From Methanoregula sp. UBA247 (GTDB lineage: Archaea > Halobacteriota > Methanomicrobia > Methanomicrobiales > Methanospirillaceae), in the NCBI GenBank assembly GCA_002495055.1, contig DADR01000018.1, forward strand, positions 31,872 through 95,871: a DNA stretch of 64,000 bases, in the 5' to 3' direction. The translations under genes and the position numbers were made by a program. Positions 37,452 through 46,140 of the stretch are shown here, piece by piece; within the stretch, counting starts at the first letter, position 1, and the number at the start of each line of letters is the position of its first letter. A model generated the notes under the pieces. It did no database searches, was not told where the DNA came from, and worked only from the letters and a program-made list of their open reading frames with translations.

Positions 37452-37682
37452 CGTTTTTCCCTTTATGGTATTGATATGGTATTTTGTGGTGTGGGGATTT
37501 TATCACTTCCTTTCTTTACGATGACCATGTTCCCCTGCAAGCGATAGCGCCAAAGGGTAAGAAGCCGGAATCATGGTCTGATGCCGGCATGATCTGGTCT
37601 TTTAGGCCGGATGGTGTGAATCTGACGCAAAGGAGAACGGTCAGTGCACGCAAAACCTCCCAACCAAAAAAAAGAGGATGTA

Positions 37683-38366
37683 TTACCGGTGCCGGGTGAC
37701 TTCGACAATCGGAAAATTGATCCTGATCGATTTGTAAATATCCACGGTCTCTTTCTGGAATGCCTGGACTGCCAGAGGTTTGTTCGGGACCCTGAACGCG
37801 AAGATATACATGCCGTTTTCTGTGGACGTAAAGATGTAGGTCCCTTTTACCGCTGCGGTCTGGAAATCCAGCTCATAGGATTTGTAACCGGATATCATTA
37901 TGGTGTAACTGTGGGCCTCTATCTGTGTCGGAACACCGTAGGTCTTTCCAACGGCAAGGGTCGCGTTGTTGAAATACTTCTCAAAGTCCGCTCCGGGGTT
38001 CTGATCGATATCAACGCTCAGGGAAATGTAGGATGCCTTGTCACCCGGAATGGCATAGGGAGAGTAGAAATTCGCGATATTCACCGTTGTAGTACCATAG
38101 TCCCTGACCCCGCTTGTCAGGACATCCTGCCTCGTCCAGTCAGCCGGGACCGAGATGGTTACCCCGTAAGGAAGGGATGGACTCATAATCGTACTGACCG
38201 GAACAGAGGTAGTGACCAGAGCAGGTGTACTGGCCGGAGCGGATGTACTGGCCGGAGCAGGCGTGCTCTGTCCGGGATTTGTCGTACACCCGGTGAACAG
38301 CACGGAGACTGCAACAAGTATGACGACTACCAGGTTGATGCAGGGATAACCAGAAAACGTTTTCAT
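37683..38366 (-). CDS. PsbP-like lipoprotein
   Basis: 227 residues. Signal peptide and lipobox LFTGC near residue 23, an Ala-Pro-Ser-Thr linker (near 30-60), then a PsbP-like domain with YGVTISVPADWTRQD near 68 and YKSYELDFQT near 150. A close paralogue lies at 50755-51447; the domain cores are very similar, the linkers differ. Outside-facing, role unknown. Confidence 0.78.
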   Translation of the reverse strand: MKTFSGYPCINLVVVILVAVSVLFTGCTTNPGQSTPAPASTSAPASTPALVTTSVPVSTIMSPSLPYGVTISVPADWTRQDVLTSGVRDYGTTTVNIANFYSPYAIPGDKASYISLSVDIDQNPGADFEKYFNNATLAVGKTYGVPTQIEAHSYTIMISGYKSYELDFQTAAVKGTYIFTSTENGMYIFAFRVPNKPLAVQAFQKETVDIYKSIRINFPIVEVTRHR

Positions 38367-38528
38367 AGGAGCTCTCTCCTATGCCTGCTTATAGCCGTAA
38401 GGGATTAAATGTGTTGTGATGAGTTGCACGAATTATCAAATGAGGTGAGATTTTGTCGGAAGGAGCCCTGATAGCGGGATACGGGGGTGACCGTCGGTAT
38501 TGTGGGCATGCCAGGGCCGGTATACGCA

Positions 38529-39062
38529 CTATGCAGGGAATTTATCGAGTTTTGCAATGACGTTTCCGATACAATTCTCGAAATCATCGTCTGAACAATC
38601 GATCGTTATATCGGAATACTTTTCATACAGCGGGACCCTCTGGTTGTACATATCCCAAAGACTCTGGCCCGCAACCAGAACAATTCCCCGTGTCGTGATA
38701 TTATTGAGTCTCCGGACCATTTCCTCAAAGGAGATCTTCAGGTAGATGATCACGCCATCTTTTTTGAGGTGTTCCATTGCTTTCTCACTGAACACAACAC
38801 TGCCCCCCGTGGCAACAACTGCATGCTGAGTGTGAAGCGACAGTATCGTTTTTTCCTCGGTTTTCAGGAAAGCATCGGTCCCTTCCTCATCAATAATTTC
38901 CTGCAGGAGCCGTCCGGTATGTTCCTGTGCCATGATATCTGTATCGGTAAAATTCCGTCCCAGGGTTTTTGCAAGGATTACCCCAAGGGTGCTCTTCCCT
39001 GCACCCGGCATGCCGATAATGACGATGTTTTTCCTGGTGTTGTGCATTCTTACGTACTTCAT
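38529..39062 (-). CDS. shikimate-kinase-like P-loop kinase
   Basis: 177 residues of the bacterial AroK type: GMPGAGKSTLG near residue 18 (Walker A), DTDIMAQEHTG, ATGGSVVF and RVPLYEKYSD. It would phosphorylate shikimate; most archaea use an unrelated GHMP shikimate kinase, so this one may be an acquired copy or act on another small molecule. Start could also be 39047. No aro gene lies next to it. Confidence 0.75.
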   Translation of the reverse strand: MKYVRMHNTRKNIVIIGMPGAGKSTLGVILAKTLGRNFTDTDIMAQEHTGRLLQEIIDEEGTDAFLKTEEKTILSLHTQHAVVATGGSVVFSEKAMEHLKKDGVIIYLKISFEEMVRRLNNITTRGIVLVAGQSLWDMYNQRVPLYEKYSDITIDCSDDDFENCIGNVIAKLDKFPA

Positions 39063-39188
39063 TTCAACCGTTGATTGATAACAGTATTTCTCTTTTGGGC
39101 ATCAGGCGATCTCCTTTGATATCAACAGTCCCGGGACACGTTCACCCGCCCTGCCTTTGCATTATCTGGACCAGGCAAGGTCTGATTC

Positions 39189-39686
39189 TCATATCTCCAC
39201 AATCTCGGCCGATCGCTTCACCGTATCGACAAGCGCCACGGTGCTCCTGCCGGTCAGGTGCCCGTACACCTCACCGGGGTTTACGATCAACAGGGTCCCG
39301 TCCTTCCTGACCTCCGGCCGGTGGGTGTGCCCATACACTACCAGATCGAGAGAGCCGCAAGCGGTAAGCGTTCCCAGCAGTTCCCGGTCATCACCGTGCA
39401 GGAGCGCAATCCTCATCCCTCCTGCATCGATCCGGGCAAATGTTCCTTTAATCATCATGGAAGGGAGCCCTGCAGATTTCCTCTCAAGAAGGCGCCGGTC
39501 ACCGTCATTGTTCCCGAACACTCCCGTCAGGGGCGCCGTAAGTTCTTTCAGGGTATCGATCATGAAGGGGGATATGAAATCCCCCGCGTGCAGTACCTGT
39601 TCAACACCCTCGCGGTTGAACCTTGATACGGCTTTTTTTGTCAGCACAATATCATCGTGAGTATCAGACATAACGCCAATCAGCAT
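39189..39686 (-). CDS. YfcE/MJ0936-type metallophosphoesterase
   Basis: 165 residues with the dinuclear metal motifs: IGVMSDTHDD at the start, LHAGDFIS, GVFGNNDGD, LLHGDD and VYGHTHRPEV, and NPGE near the end. Cleaves phosphodiesters; substrate unknown. The ATG at 39686 gives the family start and has a GGATGG upstream; a longer reading to 39773 is less likely. Confidence 0.87.
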   Translation of the reverse strand: MLIGVMSDTHDDIVLTKKAVSRFNREGVEQVLHAGDFISPFMIDTLKELTAPLTGVFGNNDGDRRLLERKSAGLPSMMIKGTFARIDAGGMRIALLHGDDRELLGTLTACGSLDLVVYGHTHRPEVRKDGTLLIVNPGEVYGHLTGRSTVALVDTVKRSAEIVEI

Positions 39687-39896
39687 TCCATCCACCACGA
39701 TTCCTTCGTCCGGCAGCCTGATAATTATTTCCGGCACCACACTATGCAGCAGTCCTGGTTTGCCAGGTACCATGATTGTACCACGATGACTGTACTGCCC
39801 CGGTACCGCGTTCCATGATTACACGTTGTCTTTTTCTCTTCTAAAAATCGCGATGGATCTTTTTATTCGCGTACTGTTGGTGAAAAAACATTTTTT

Positions 39897-40169
39897 ATGT
39901 CAGAAAATATACAAAAACACACGGGAGACCGGCAAGGGGAAGAAATGACAGATGAACCGGGGCAATCTGAAGCTGATATAAAAACATTGAAAGACTTTTT
40001 ACAAAGGACACTGGGGGATGTTGCATCAGAAAGAGGCCTTATTATTGCTGGTATACTGGCCTTATACGAAGATATCCGGGATGATATTACCCCTCCGCCT
40101 GACGTTCAGATTGCCTTTCGCCGCATTAAGGCTGACGCGACATACTTTTTTGAAGGGGAAAAACCATGA
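39897..40169 (+). CDS. unknown 90-residue acidic protein
   Basis: Hydrophilic start, then TLKDFLQRTLGDVASERGLI and LYEDIRDDITPPPDV. No family recognised. GGTGA about 15 bases upstream. Confidence 0.5.
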   Translation: MSENIQKHTGDRQGEEMTDEPGQSEADIKTLKDFLQRTLGDVASERGLIIAGILALYEDIRDDITPPPDVQIAFRRIKADATYFFEGEKP

Positions 40170-40568
40170 CCCCGGTTTCCAGCAGGTGAGGAAATTAACA
40201 ACGCATTATAAAAAGAGGGATTTGCGCCTAAAACGACACTGGACCCGACGCGATGTACCCCTTACTTCCCCTCCCACCCTGTGTCATGGACTGTTCCCTC
40301 CGACAGAATCTCGATCTCAAAGACTAGGGCTGCATTGCTCAGCCTGATGAAGGAGAGAGAGGTTGTCCGGGCAAAAGCGTGCTCCCCGCATACTTATACC
40401 GGGGACCCTTTCCTCCCGATACTGATGCCGGACCCATGCAAGGTCACGTGATCTCCTTTCATGGTCGTCATGATTTCATTCCCGACTTTCAAAAACTAAA
40501 AAAACACACGTGGTCCTGTTCGTTTTCCTGTATCTCCTATCCCACGATCCAAAAAGAAAGGGGAGGGA
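40170..40568. other. 400-base gap, nothing recognised
   Basis: No convincing ORF or repeat in either strand. Confidence 0.5.
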
Positions 40569-41162
40569 TCAGGACCCGGCGACCGGCAGAGGAGTCACCA
40601 CGGAAGATGCGATGAAGAAAAATGATGCCAGCAGGACGAGAAGGAGCAGCGGGATAATCACGGCAATGATGACTGCTCCCAGCGCACGGCCGGTAGTGAT
40701 CCCGTGGAGTTCGCGAACACCCAGGACAGAAAGGACCAGGGACCAGATCCCGGCAAGGATCCCGACCAGGGGGATCCACCCCAGCAGGAGGGCCGGGGTT
40801 TCTCCGAATGCCAGTGCCTTGAGGGTCTCCCGGTAGCCTTTCCTGCCGCCGAACAGGTACACCCAGAGATGTAACCAGGCTGCCCCGATGAAGAGGAGGA
40901 CCAGGGAAACGATGACCATCTGGACTGCAATAACAACAATCCCGAATCCTGTAATCGTTCCGATGCCAAAACTTTTTAAAAAACTGTAATTCGCTGAAAT
41001 CGATGAGCCTGAAAACAGTAGTATCAGAACGGAAAGGACGGTGTTGATAAGCACCAGGACGAGGAAATACACAAGGGTGTCACGGTAGTCGGTATCCATT
41101 ACATTCCGGAACGTTTCTACCGGCGACAGTACAAACCCTTTTATCAGCTCAGCATATTCCAT
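40569..41162 (-). CDS. Yip1-domain membrane protein
   Basis: 197 residues with five membrane helices, starting LIKGFVLSPVETFRNVMD, typical of archaeal Yip1 proteins. LLGWIPLVGILAGIWSLVL and VRELHGIT near the end match the family. Function unknown. Confidence 0.82.
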   Translation of the reverse strand: MEYAELIKGFVLSPVETFRNVMDTDYRDTLVYFLVLVLINTVLSVLILLFSGSSISANYSFLKSFGIGTITGFGIVVIAVQMVIVSLVLLFIGAAWLHLWVYLFGGRKGYRETLKALAFGETPALLLGWIPLVGILAGIWSLVLSVLGVRELHGITTGRALGAVIIAVIIPLLLLVLLASFFFIASSVVTPLPVAGS

Positions 41163-41442
41163 ACGGATTGAGTCGCCCGGCCGGGATTTAAAGATATTTC
41201 AACAGGGCGGCAGGTTTTTCATCAAGAGAGGGGGGACTGTTTTTTCATCACTGGCGTATCCGGTCAGATCGATATTTAAGAGACCGTAACGTTAACCCGG
41301 AGGAACAGGACGAAAAAGGAGATGGGATTGGGAGGGAAGAGGCACCCCCATTCAGCATTGCAGTAATACCGGGATGAAAATTCGTGGATTTCGGGAGGCA
41401 CGGTGAAAAGCCGATGAGCGTACGATGAAAATTCATACCGGG

Positions 41443-42195
41443 TCAGACGATTAATCTCGCAATTGTCGCGACACCCAGGATTATTGTTACCACGGCGATT
41501 GCTCTTCGTAATGATTTCCCGTCGGATTTTTTTATAATGAACGCAGCGACAGGCGCCGAAACTCCTACGCCAACAGAAAGCGAGAGGGTCAGATCCCAGT
41601 TCACGGCAGATCCATAGACGACGAATGTGACGAAGCCAACGAGACTGATGAAGAGTTCAGAGAAGCTCTGGACGGAAACTGCCTCCTTCTCGCTGATCTT
41701 CATGTACAACAGGCCGGAGGTGATTATCGGGCCAAAGCCGCTGCCACTTATCCCTTTATTGAAACTGCCAAAAAGGCCAAGAAGCGCAATCTTTGCCCAG
41801 CTGAAGTCAATGACCAGGGATTTGTTCAGGAAGAGAAACAGCCCCGTGCCCGTTATCAGGGTACCTATGTAGAGCCCGAGGTAAAAGTTTGAGATCTCCG
41901 TGTTTAAGGTGGCCCCGGCGATGCTGCCTGCAATGCCTACTGCTCCGATAAGGATCACAATCTTAAAGAGATGGCCGCCGAATGTGAAGTCGGCATTTTT
42001 TAAGCGGTGGTTGAAGAAGCTGCTCAGGATATTGCCGATGAGACTGCTGAGCAGGAGCGCCGGCACGATCTCCTTTGGCGTGTAGCCTGAAAAGAGCAGG
42101 ATGGGCGTCATCGTCAACCCGAAGCCCATACCGAAGATTATATCGACGACAGCTGTCAGGAATGCGAGTATCAGCAGCAGGGGATCGATAACCAT
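41443..42195 (-). CDS. TauE/SafE-family sulfite/anion exporter
   Basis: 250 residues with about eight membrane helices. The TauE/SafE signature is seen in the N-terminal FGMGFGLTMTPILL and in the second half GSGFGPIITSGLL. By family it exports sulfite, sulfoacetate or a similar anion. It ends a run of sulfur genes on this strand, 55 bases after the second YeeE half. Confidence 0.88.
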   Translation of the reverse strand: MVIDPLLLILAFLTAVVDIIFGMGFGLTMTPILLFSGYTPKEIVPALLLSSLIGNILSSFFNHRLKNADFTFGGHLFKIVILIGAVGIAGSIAGATLNTEISNFYLGLYIGTLITGTGLFLFLNKSLVIDFSWAKIALLGLFGSFNKGISGSGFGPIITSGLLYMKISEKEAVSVQSFSELFISLVGFVTFVVYGSAVNWDLTLSLSVGVGVSAPVAAFIIKKSDGKSLRRAIAVVTIILGVATIARLIV

Positions 42196-42250
42196 CGATT
42201 TACACTCATGGCATAGGTATTCCGGTTTTTAATCGTATTCGCCATAACTC

Positions 42251-42664
42251 TTAATTCCCGTCTCTGATGAATCTGCCCCTGAGGTAAGCACCGAGGAACA
42301 TGAACGCAAGGCCAACAATAATGGGCCAGTTTCCTGTGCCGAGGCTTGCAACTGCCGAGCCGGGGCACTGGCCTGATATTCCCCACCCTGTTCCGAATAT
42401 TGCTGCACCGATCAGCGTGTTTCTTGTCAATACGCTGACCCGGGGCCTGAAGGCTCCCCCGAGTGCAGGGGCTTTCATGAATTTCGGCACGACATTAATC
42501 GCAAAGAAGGTGACTACCGCCGCACCGCCCATGACGAAAATGAGGCCGAGATCATCCAGCCTGAGGAAACTGAGGACAATCTCCGGCCGGGTCATACCAC
42601 TCCAGGCGAGGCCCAAACCAAAGAGGATGCCTCCCCCGTAGACCGCGATGTTCCTGGCGTTCAT
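42251..42664 (-). CDS. YeeE/YedE-family membrane protein, second half
   Basis: 137 residues with about four helices, the C-terminal half type of the split YeeE/YedE pair. GTGWGISGQCPGSAVASLG near residue 92 is the conserved cysteine motif, and FGLGLAWSGMTRPE near 13 the other. The start overlaps the stop of the preceding half by one base (TAATG), so the two are coupled and probably form one transporter for thiosulfate or another sulfur compound. Confidence 0.85.
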   Translation of the reverse strand: MNARNIAVYGGGILFGLGLAWSGMTRPEIVLSFLRLDDLGLIFVMGGAAVVTFFAINVVPKFMKAPALGGAFRPRVSVLTRNTLIGAAIFGTGWGISGQCPGSAVASLGTGNWPIIVGLAFMFLGAYLRGRFIRDGN

Positions 42665-43122
42665 TACAGGACCCCCATGAATTCGAGGAGGTGGGCTGTT
42701 ATGATGCCGAACCCCAGGAAGGTAATGACAGCATAGAGGGATGTGGTTGAGAGGGACGCAATGCCGCTTATGCCATGACCGGAGGTGCAGCCATTCGACA
42801 GCCGTGTGCCGAAACCAACGAGAAGCCCGCCCAGCGCCAGCCTCCAGGGGTCGACACCGGTTACAAACATGCCGGAAGGTGACAGGGTGAAGGTGTAGAG
42901 TACGGCGCCTGATATCAGGCCGAGGCACAGCGCAAGCCGCCAGTCGCGCTCGCTGATGTTTCTCTTTTCCTGGAAGTGCGGAAGCTGTGAGAACCATGAG
43001 AGTGTCGTAGTGAAGAAGCTGCTCTGCGTTGCGTGCAGCCCGGTCAGGATGTAGATGATACTGACGCCAAGGCCGATGATGATCCCACCGATCAGGTAGG
43101 GCTCTATACCGAGGGGAAACAT
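42664..43122 (-). CDS. YeeE/YedE-family membrane protein, first half
   Basis: 152 residues, about four helices. GGLLVGFGTRLSNGCTSGHG near residue 102 holds the conserved cysteine of YeeE thiosulfate carriers. It pairs with the next gene. The function is by family. Confidence 0.87.
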   Translation of the reverse strand: MFPLGIEPYLIGGIIIGLGVSIIYILTGLHATQSSFFTTTLSWFSQLPHFQEKRNISERDWRLALCLGLISGAVLYTFTLSPSGMFVTGVDPWRLALGGLLVGFGTRLSNGCTSGHGISGIASLSTTSLYAVITFLGFGIITAHLLEFMGVL

Positions 43123-43159
43123 GTGTTCAGCTTGGTACCGGAAATAATAAACTTTGAGT

Positions 43160-44527
43160 TTAGTCTTTCACCAGCGGGTACCCAAGCTTCTTCCAGGAGT
43201 CGATGCCCCCGAGGAGGTTATATACTCTCGTCCTGCCCGCATTCAGGAGGATACTCGCAGCGAAGCTGGAGCGTGTCCCGGTCTTGCACTGGAGCACCAC
43301 GGGTTTTCCCCCGGGGATCTCGCCCACCCTCTCCGGGAGCCTGCCAAGATAGATGTGGGTCGCTCCCTCGATATGCCCTTCATCCCACTCGCTGTACCTG
43401 CGAACGTCGACGATTACCGGCGGTTCTTCCGAGCTGATGAGCGTAGTGAGCTGTTGGCATGTCAGCAGATGCACCCGGGAGAGCGGGTTTCCCCCCTTAT
43501 ACCACGCCTCTATCCCGCCTTCGAGGTAGCCGCTGAAGGAGGTGTATCCCATCCGGTAAAGGTTCCTGACAGCGAAGTCAAGCGCACGGGGGTCATCGAC
43601 GACGAGGAGCACCTCTTTTTCAACAGGAGCGACCCAGCCGGCGTTTGACAGTCTCGATGGCGGGAGACTGAAGGAGCCTTCAATGTGTGCTCCTCCGAAC
43701 GCAGGCGGGGCCCGGGTGTCTATGATGGGAATGCCTCCTGCAGCTGCCGCCCTGAAAGCGTCGGGTTTGAGCGCGGGGGGTGCAGGCAGGTGTGACGGAA
43801 TTGGCGGGCCCTCGAGGTTGTACCGTTCCATGACGCTGAAATAGGGTGGCGTCTCGTGCTTCTCACCGACCTTTCGCGTAACGAACTCGTCACGGGTAAG
43901 CTTCAGCAGAGGGTTCATTGCCCTCTCGGCACCGATGGTGCTGATCTCGCGTTCGGCTATCGTGCCGCCGCAGACCGAGCCATAGCCGTGGGCGGGCAGG
44001 ACCACCACGCCGTCACCAAGGGTGAGCAGTTTCCCGTGAAGACTGTCGTAGAGTTTCCCGGCCATCATCGCTGTTTTGTCGGGGCCGAGGAAATCCGTCC
44101 TGCCCACGTCACCGACAAAGAGCGTGTCTCCGGTAAAGACCATCACGGGATCGTCCCCGCTCTCCCTGTCGTAGAGGACATAGCATGTGCTGTCCGGGGA
44201 ATGCCCCGGGGTGTGCAGGGCGACGAGCTTCAATGCCCCGATACTGAACTCCTCGCCATCGCGGAGCGTCTCCCCGTAGGTCCAGGGGAGATTCGGACCA
44301 TGGTGTATCCTGGCACCGGTGATCCGGGAGAGTTCACAAGAGCCGACGACATAGTCCTCGTTCCGGTGAGTCTCGAAGATCTCCCGGATCCTGATCCCAT
44401 GGTCCTGCGCGATCCCGCTGTAGACATCGCAGTCTCTCCTTGGGTCGACAACAAACGCCTCTCCCTTTGAGCCGATTATGTAGCTCAAATGAGAAACTAT
44501 CTCCGATCTCACGGTTAGAAACAGCAT
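43160..44527 (-). CDS. persulfide-dioxygenase-like metallo-beta-lactamase fused to two rhodanese domains
   Basis: 455 residues. The MBL half has ETHRNEDYVVGS near residue 51 in place of the usual THxHADH, then HTPGHS and GDTLFVGDVGRTDF and LPAHGYGSVCGG. In human ETHE1 the iron ligands are the first histidine of that motif, the HTPGH histidine and the GDTLF aspartate; all three are kept, but the second histidine and DH histidine are N and Y. Two rhodanese domains follow: one without the cysteine (near 260-350) and a C-terminal one with LQCKTGTRSS (active cysteine). It probably handles persulfide or sulfane sulfur. The start at 44527 gives MLFLTVRSE. Confidence 0.85.
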   Translation of the reverse strand: MLFLTVRSEIVSHLSYIIGSKGEAFVVDPRRDCDVYSGIAQDHGIRIREIFETHRNEDYVVGSCELSRITGARIHHGPNLPWTYGETLRDGEEFSIGALKLVALHTPGHSPDSTCYVLYDRESGDDPVMVFTGDTLFVGDVGRTDFLGPDKTAMMAGKLYDSLHGKLLTLGDGVVVLPAHGYGSVCGGTIAEREISTIGAERAMNPLLKLTRDEFVTRKVGEKHETPPYFSVMERYNLEGPPIPSHLPAPPALKPDAFRAAAAGGIPIIDTRAPPAFGGAHIEGSFSLPPSRLSNAGWVAPVEKEVLLVVDDPRALDFAVRNLYRMGYTSFSGYLEGGIEAWYKGGNPLSRVHLLTCQQLTTLISSEEPPVIVDVRRYSEWDEGHIEGATHIYLGRLPERVGEIPGGKPVVLQCKTGTRSSFAASILLNAGRTRVYNLLGGIDSWKKLGYPLVKD

Positions 44528-44761
44528 CGTGATAGTCCCTTGGGGCTCTTTTTCTTTAAACTTTGCCAGACTTTGTGCTTCCGGATGTGCCTGCAGGAAA
44601 ACCACGGGTGGAACTGACGAGGGTCAGAAAGAGAAGCACATGGATAAAGATGCGGTCCCCGGTGCCTCCGGCACAGCGTAACCGGGAAGCCATCAGGAAC
44701 CACCAGTCCCTTGAGTATCCTCCGATATTATGGGAGATGCATCCGCGGATAAACCCCCTTG

Positions 44762-46126
44762 TCAGCCTGACCCTGCCCGCTGGTATGCAGTATAGCCGCC
44801 ACCAAGGTTATAGATGCGGCCAAATCCGTGCCTCTTTAAGATGCTGACCGCAATACTCGCCCGCTGTCCTCCCCGGCACATGATAATATACTGTTGTGCA
44901 GGGTCCAGTTCGGTATGCCGTGTCCGGAGATCATGCCAGGGAATGTGTATCGACCCCTCTGCATGGCCATCCTGCCACTCCTCCCGTGACCGGACATCGA
45001 TTAAGACCGCCTGGCCTGATCGGATCAGGGCATGCGCCTCCTCGGGGGAAATGACCGGGACACGGCTGATCGGCAGCGCAGCTGTACCCCAGACGAGCAT
45101 CCCTCCTTCGATATACCCCGTGACGCGGTCAAACCCGACCCGGTGTAGCTGGAGTGCCGCCTCTTCGGCCTGCCTCCGGTCCTCGACAACAAGGAGGAGA
45201 TCCTTACCGGGGGGAAGGATCCAGCCCGCCTGCGTGGCAAAGTTTCCCGAGAGATCGATATGCCATGCTCCGGGGATATGCATACCCGAGAACGCCAGGT
45301 AACTCCTGACATCGAGAAAGATTGCATCATCAGTCTGGATCCGGCCGGCAAGGGACTTCGGCTCGATCGGCACTGGCTGGATGAGTTCACGCATCAGTGC
45401 GGGGCCTGCCCTGTTGGTCTCAGAACAGCGGGTGAAGTGATCCGGGGCGGCTGGCATATCGGATGTGAGTGCCCTGATGAACTCCCCGCGGTTCGTGATC
45501 CGGAGGGCATAGTTGTACTTCTTCTCATACCCGATGGTGCTGGTCCTCTTTGCTGCCATCGCCCGTCCGCAGAGTGATCCCATACCGTGGGCGGGATAGA
45601 CCTCACACTCGTCCGGGAGGGTCATAATCTTTGTATGCAGGTTGTCATAGAGGGATGATGCAAGCTCTTCTGCTCTCCCGGCAAAGAGGTCAGGCCGCCC
45701 GACGTCTCCGACAAAAAGTGTGTCTCCGGAAAAAAGGGCAACCGGTGTATGGCCTCTTGAAGTGTCAGTGGCAACAAAACAGATATGCTCGGGGGTATGA
45801 CCAGCTGTTTCGATGACGGAGAGACGGATGTCTTCAAGAAGTACCTCATCGTCTTCAGAGAGGGGGATATGGGAAAATGCGCAGTTCGCGGACCGGGACG
45901 CATAGATCCCTGCACCAGTGGCGTCGGCCAGGTCGAGGTGCCCGGATATGAAGTCCGCGTGCAGGTGTGTTTCCAGGATATGGGTAATCCGGAGTCCCAT
46001 CTCCCGTGCGGCGGTGATGTACCGTCCGGCATCGCGTTCCGGATCAATGACCGCACATGTCCTGTTACCAGCGAGGATGTAGGAGCTGTGAGCAAGACCG
46101 GGTATGAAAAACTGCTGAATGATCAT
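44762..46126 (-). CDS. persulfide-dioxygenase-like metallo-beta-lactamase fused to two rhodanese domains
   Basis: 454 residues. MBL half: ETHLHADFISGHLDLADATG near 52, HTPEH, SGDTLFVGDVGRPDL and YPAHGMGSLCG. The DH histidine is phenylalanine, as in some CstB-like proteins. Rhodanese 1 (near 255-350) lacks an active cysteine; rhodanese 2 has MCRGGQRAS with it. ETHE1 chemistry uses oxygen, which is odd for a strict anaerobe; sulfur transfer or detoxification is the likely role. 15 bases after the permease gene, so one operon. Confidence 0.87.
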   Translation of the reverse strand: MIIQQFFIPGLAHSSYILAGNRTCAVIDPERDAGRYITAAREMGLRITHILETHLHADFISGHLDLADATGAGIYASRSANCAFSHIPLSEDDEVLLEDIRLSVIETAGHTPEHICFVATDTSRGHTPVALFSGDTLFVGDVGRPDLFAGRAEELASSLYDNLHTKIMTLPDECEVYPAHGMGSLCGRAMAAKRTSTIGYEKKYNYALRITNRGEFIRALTSDMPAAPDHFTRCSETNRAGPALMRELIQPVPIEPKSLAGRIQTDDAIFLDVRSYLAFSGMHIPGAWHIDLSGNFATQAGWILPPGKDLLLVVEDRRQAEEAALQLHRVGFDRVTGYIEGGMLVWGTAALPISRVPVISPEEAHALIRSGQAVLIDVRSREEWQDGHAEGSIHIPWHDLRTRHTELDPAQQYIIMCRGGQRASIAVSILKRHGFGRIYNLGGGYTAYQRAGSG

Positions 46127-46140
46127 GGGGTTTCATCCTT

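Noticed and set aside
37644..38408. A 254-codon plus-strand frame
   Set aside because: Antisense to the PsbP-like lipoprotein; the paralogue at 50.8 kb confirms the minus strand as coding.
43856..44470. A 204-codon plus-strand frame
   Set aside because: Antisense to the MBL-rhodanese gene.
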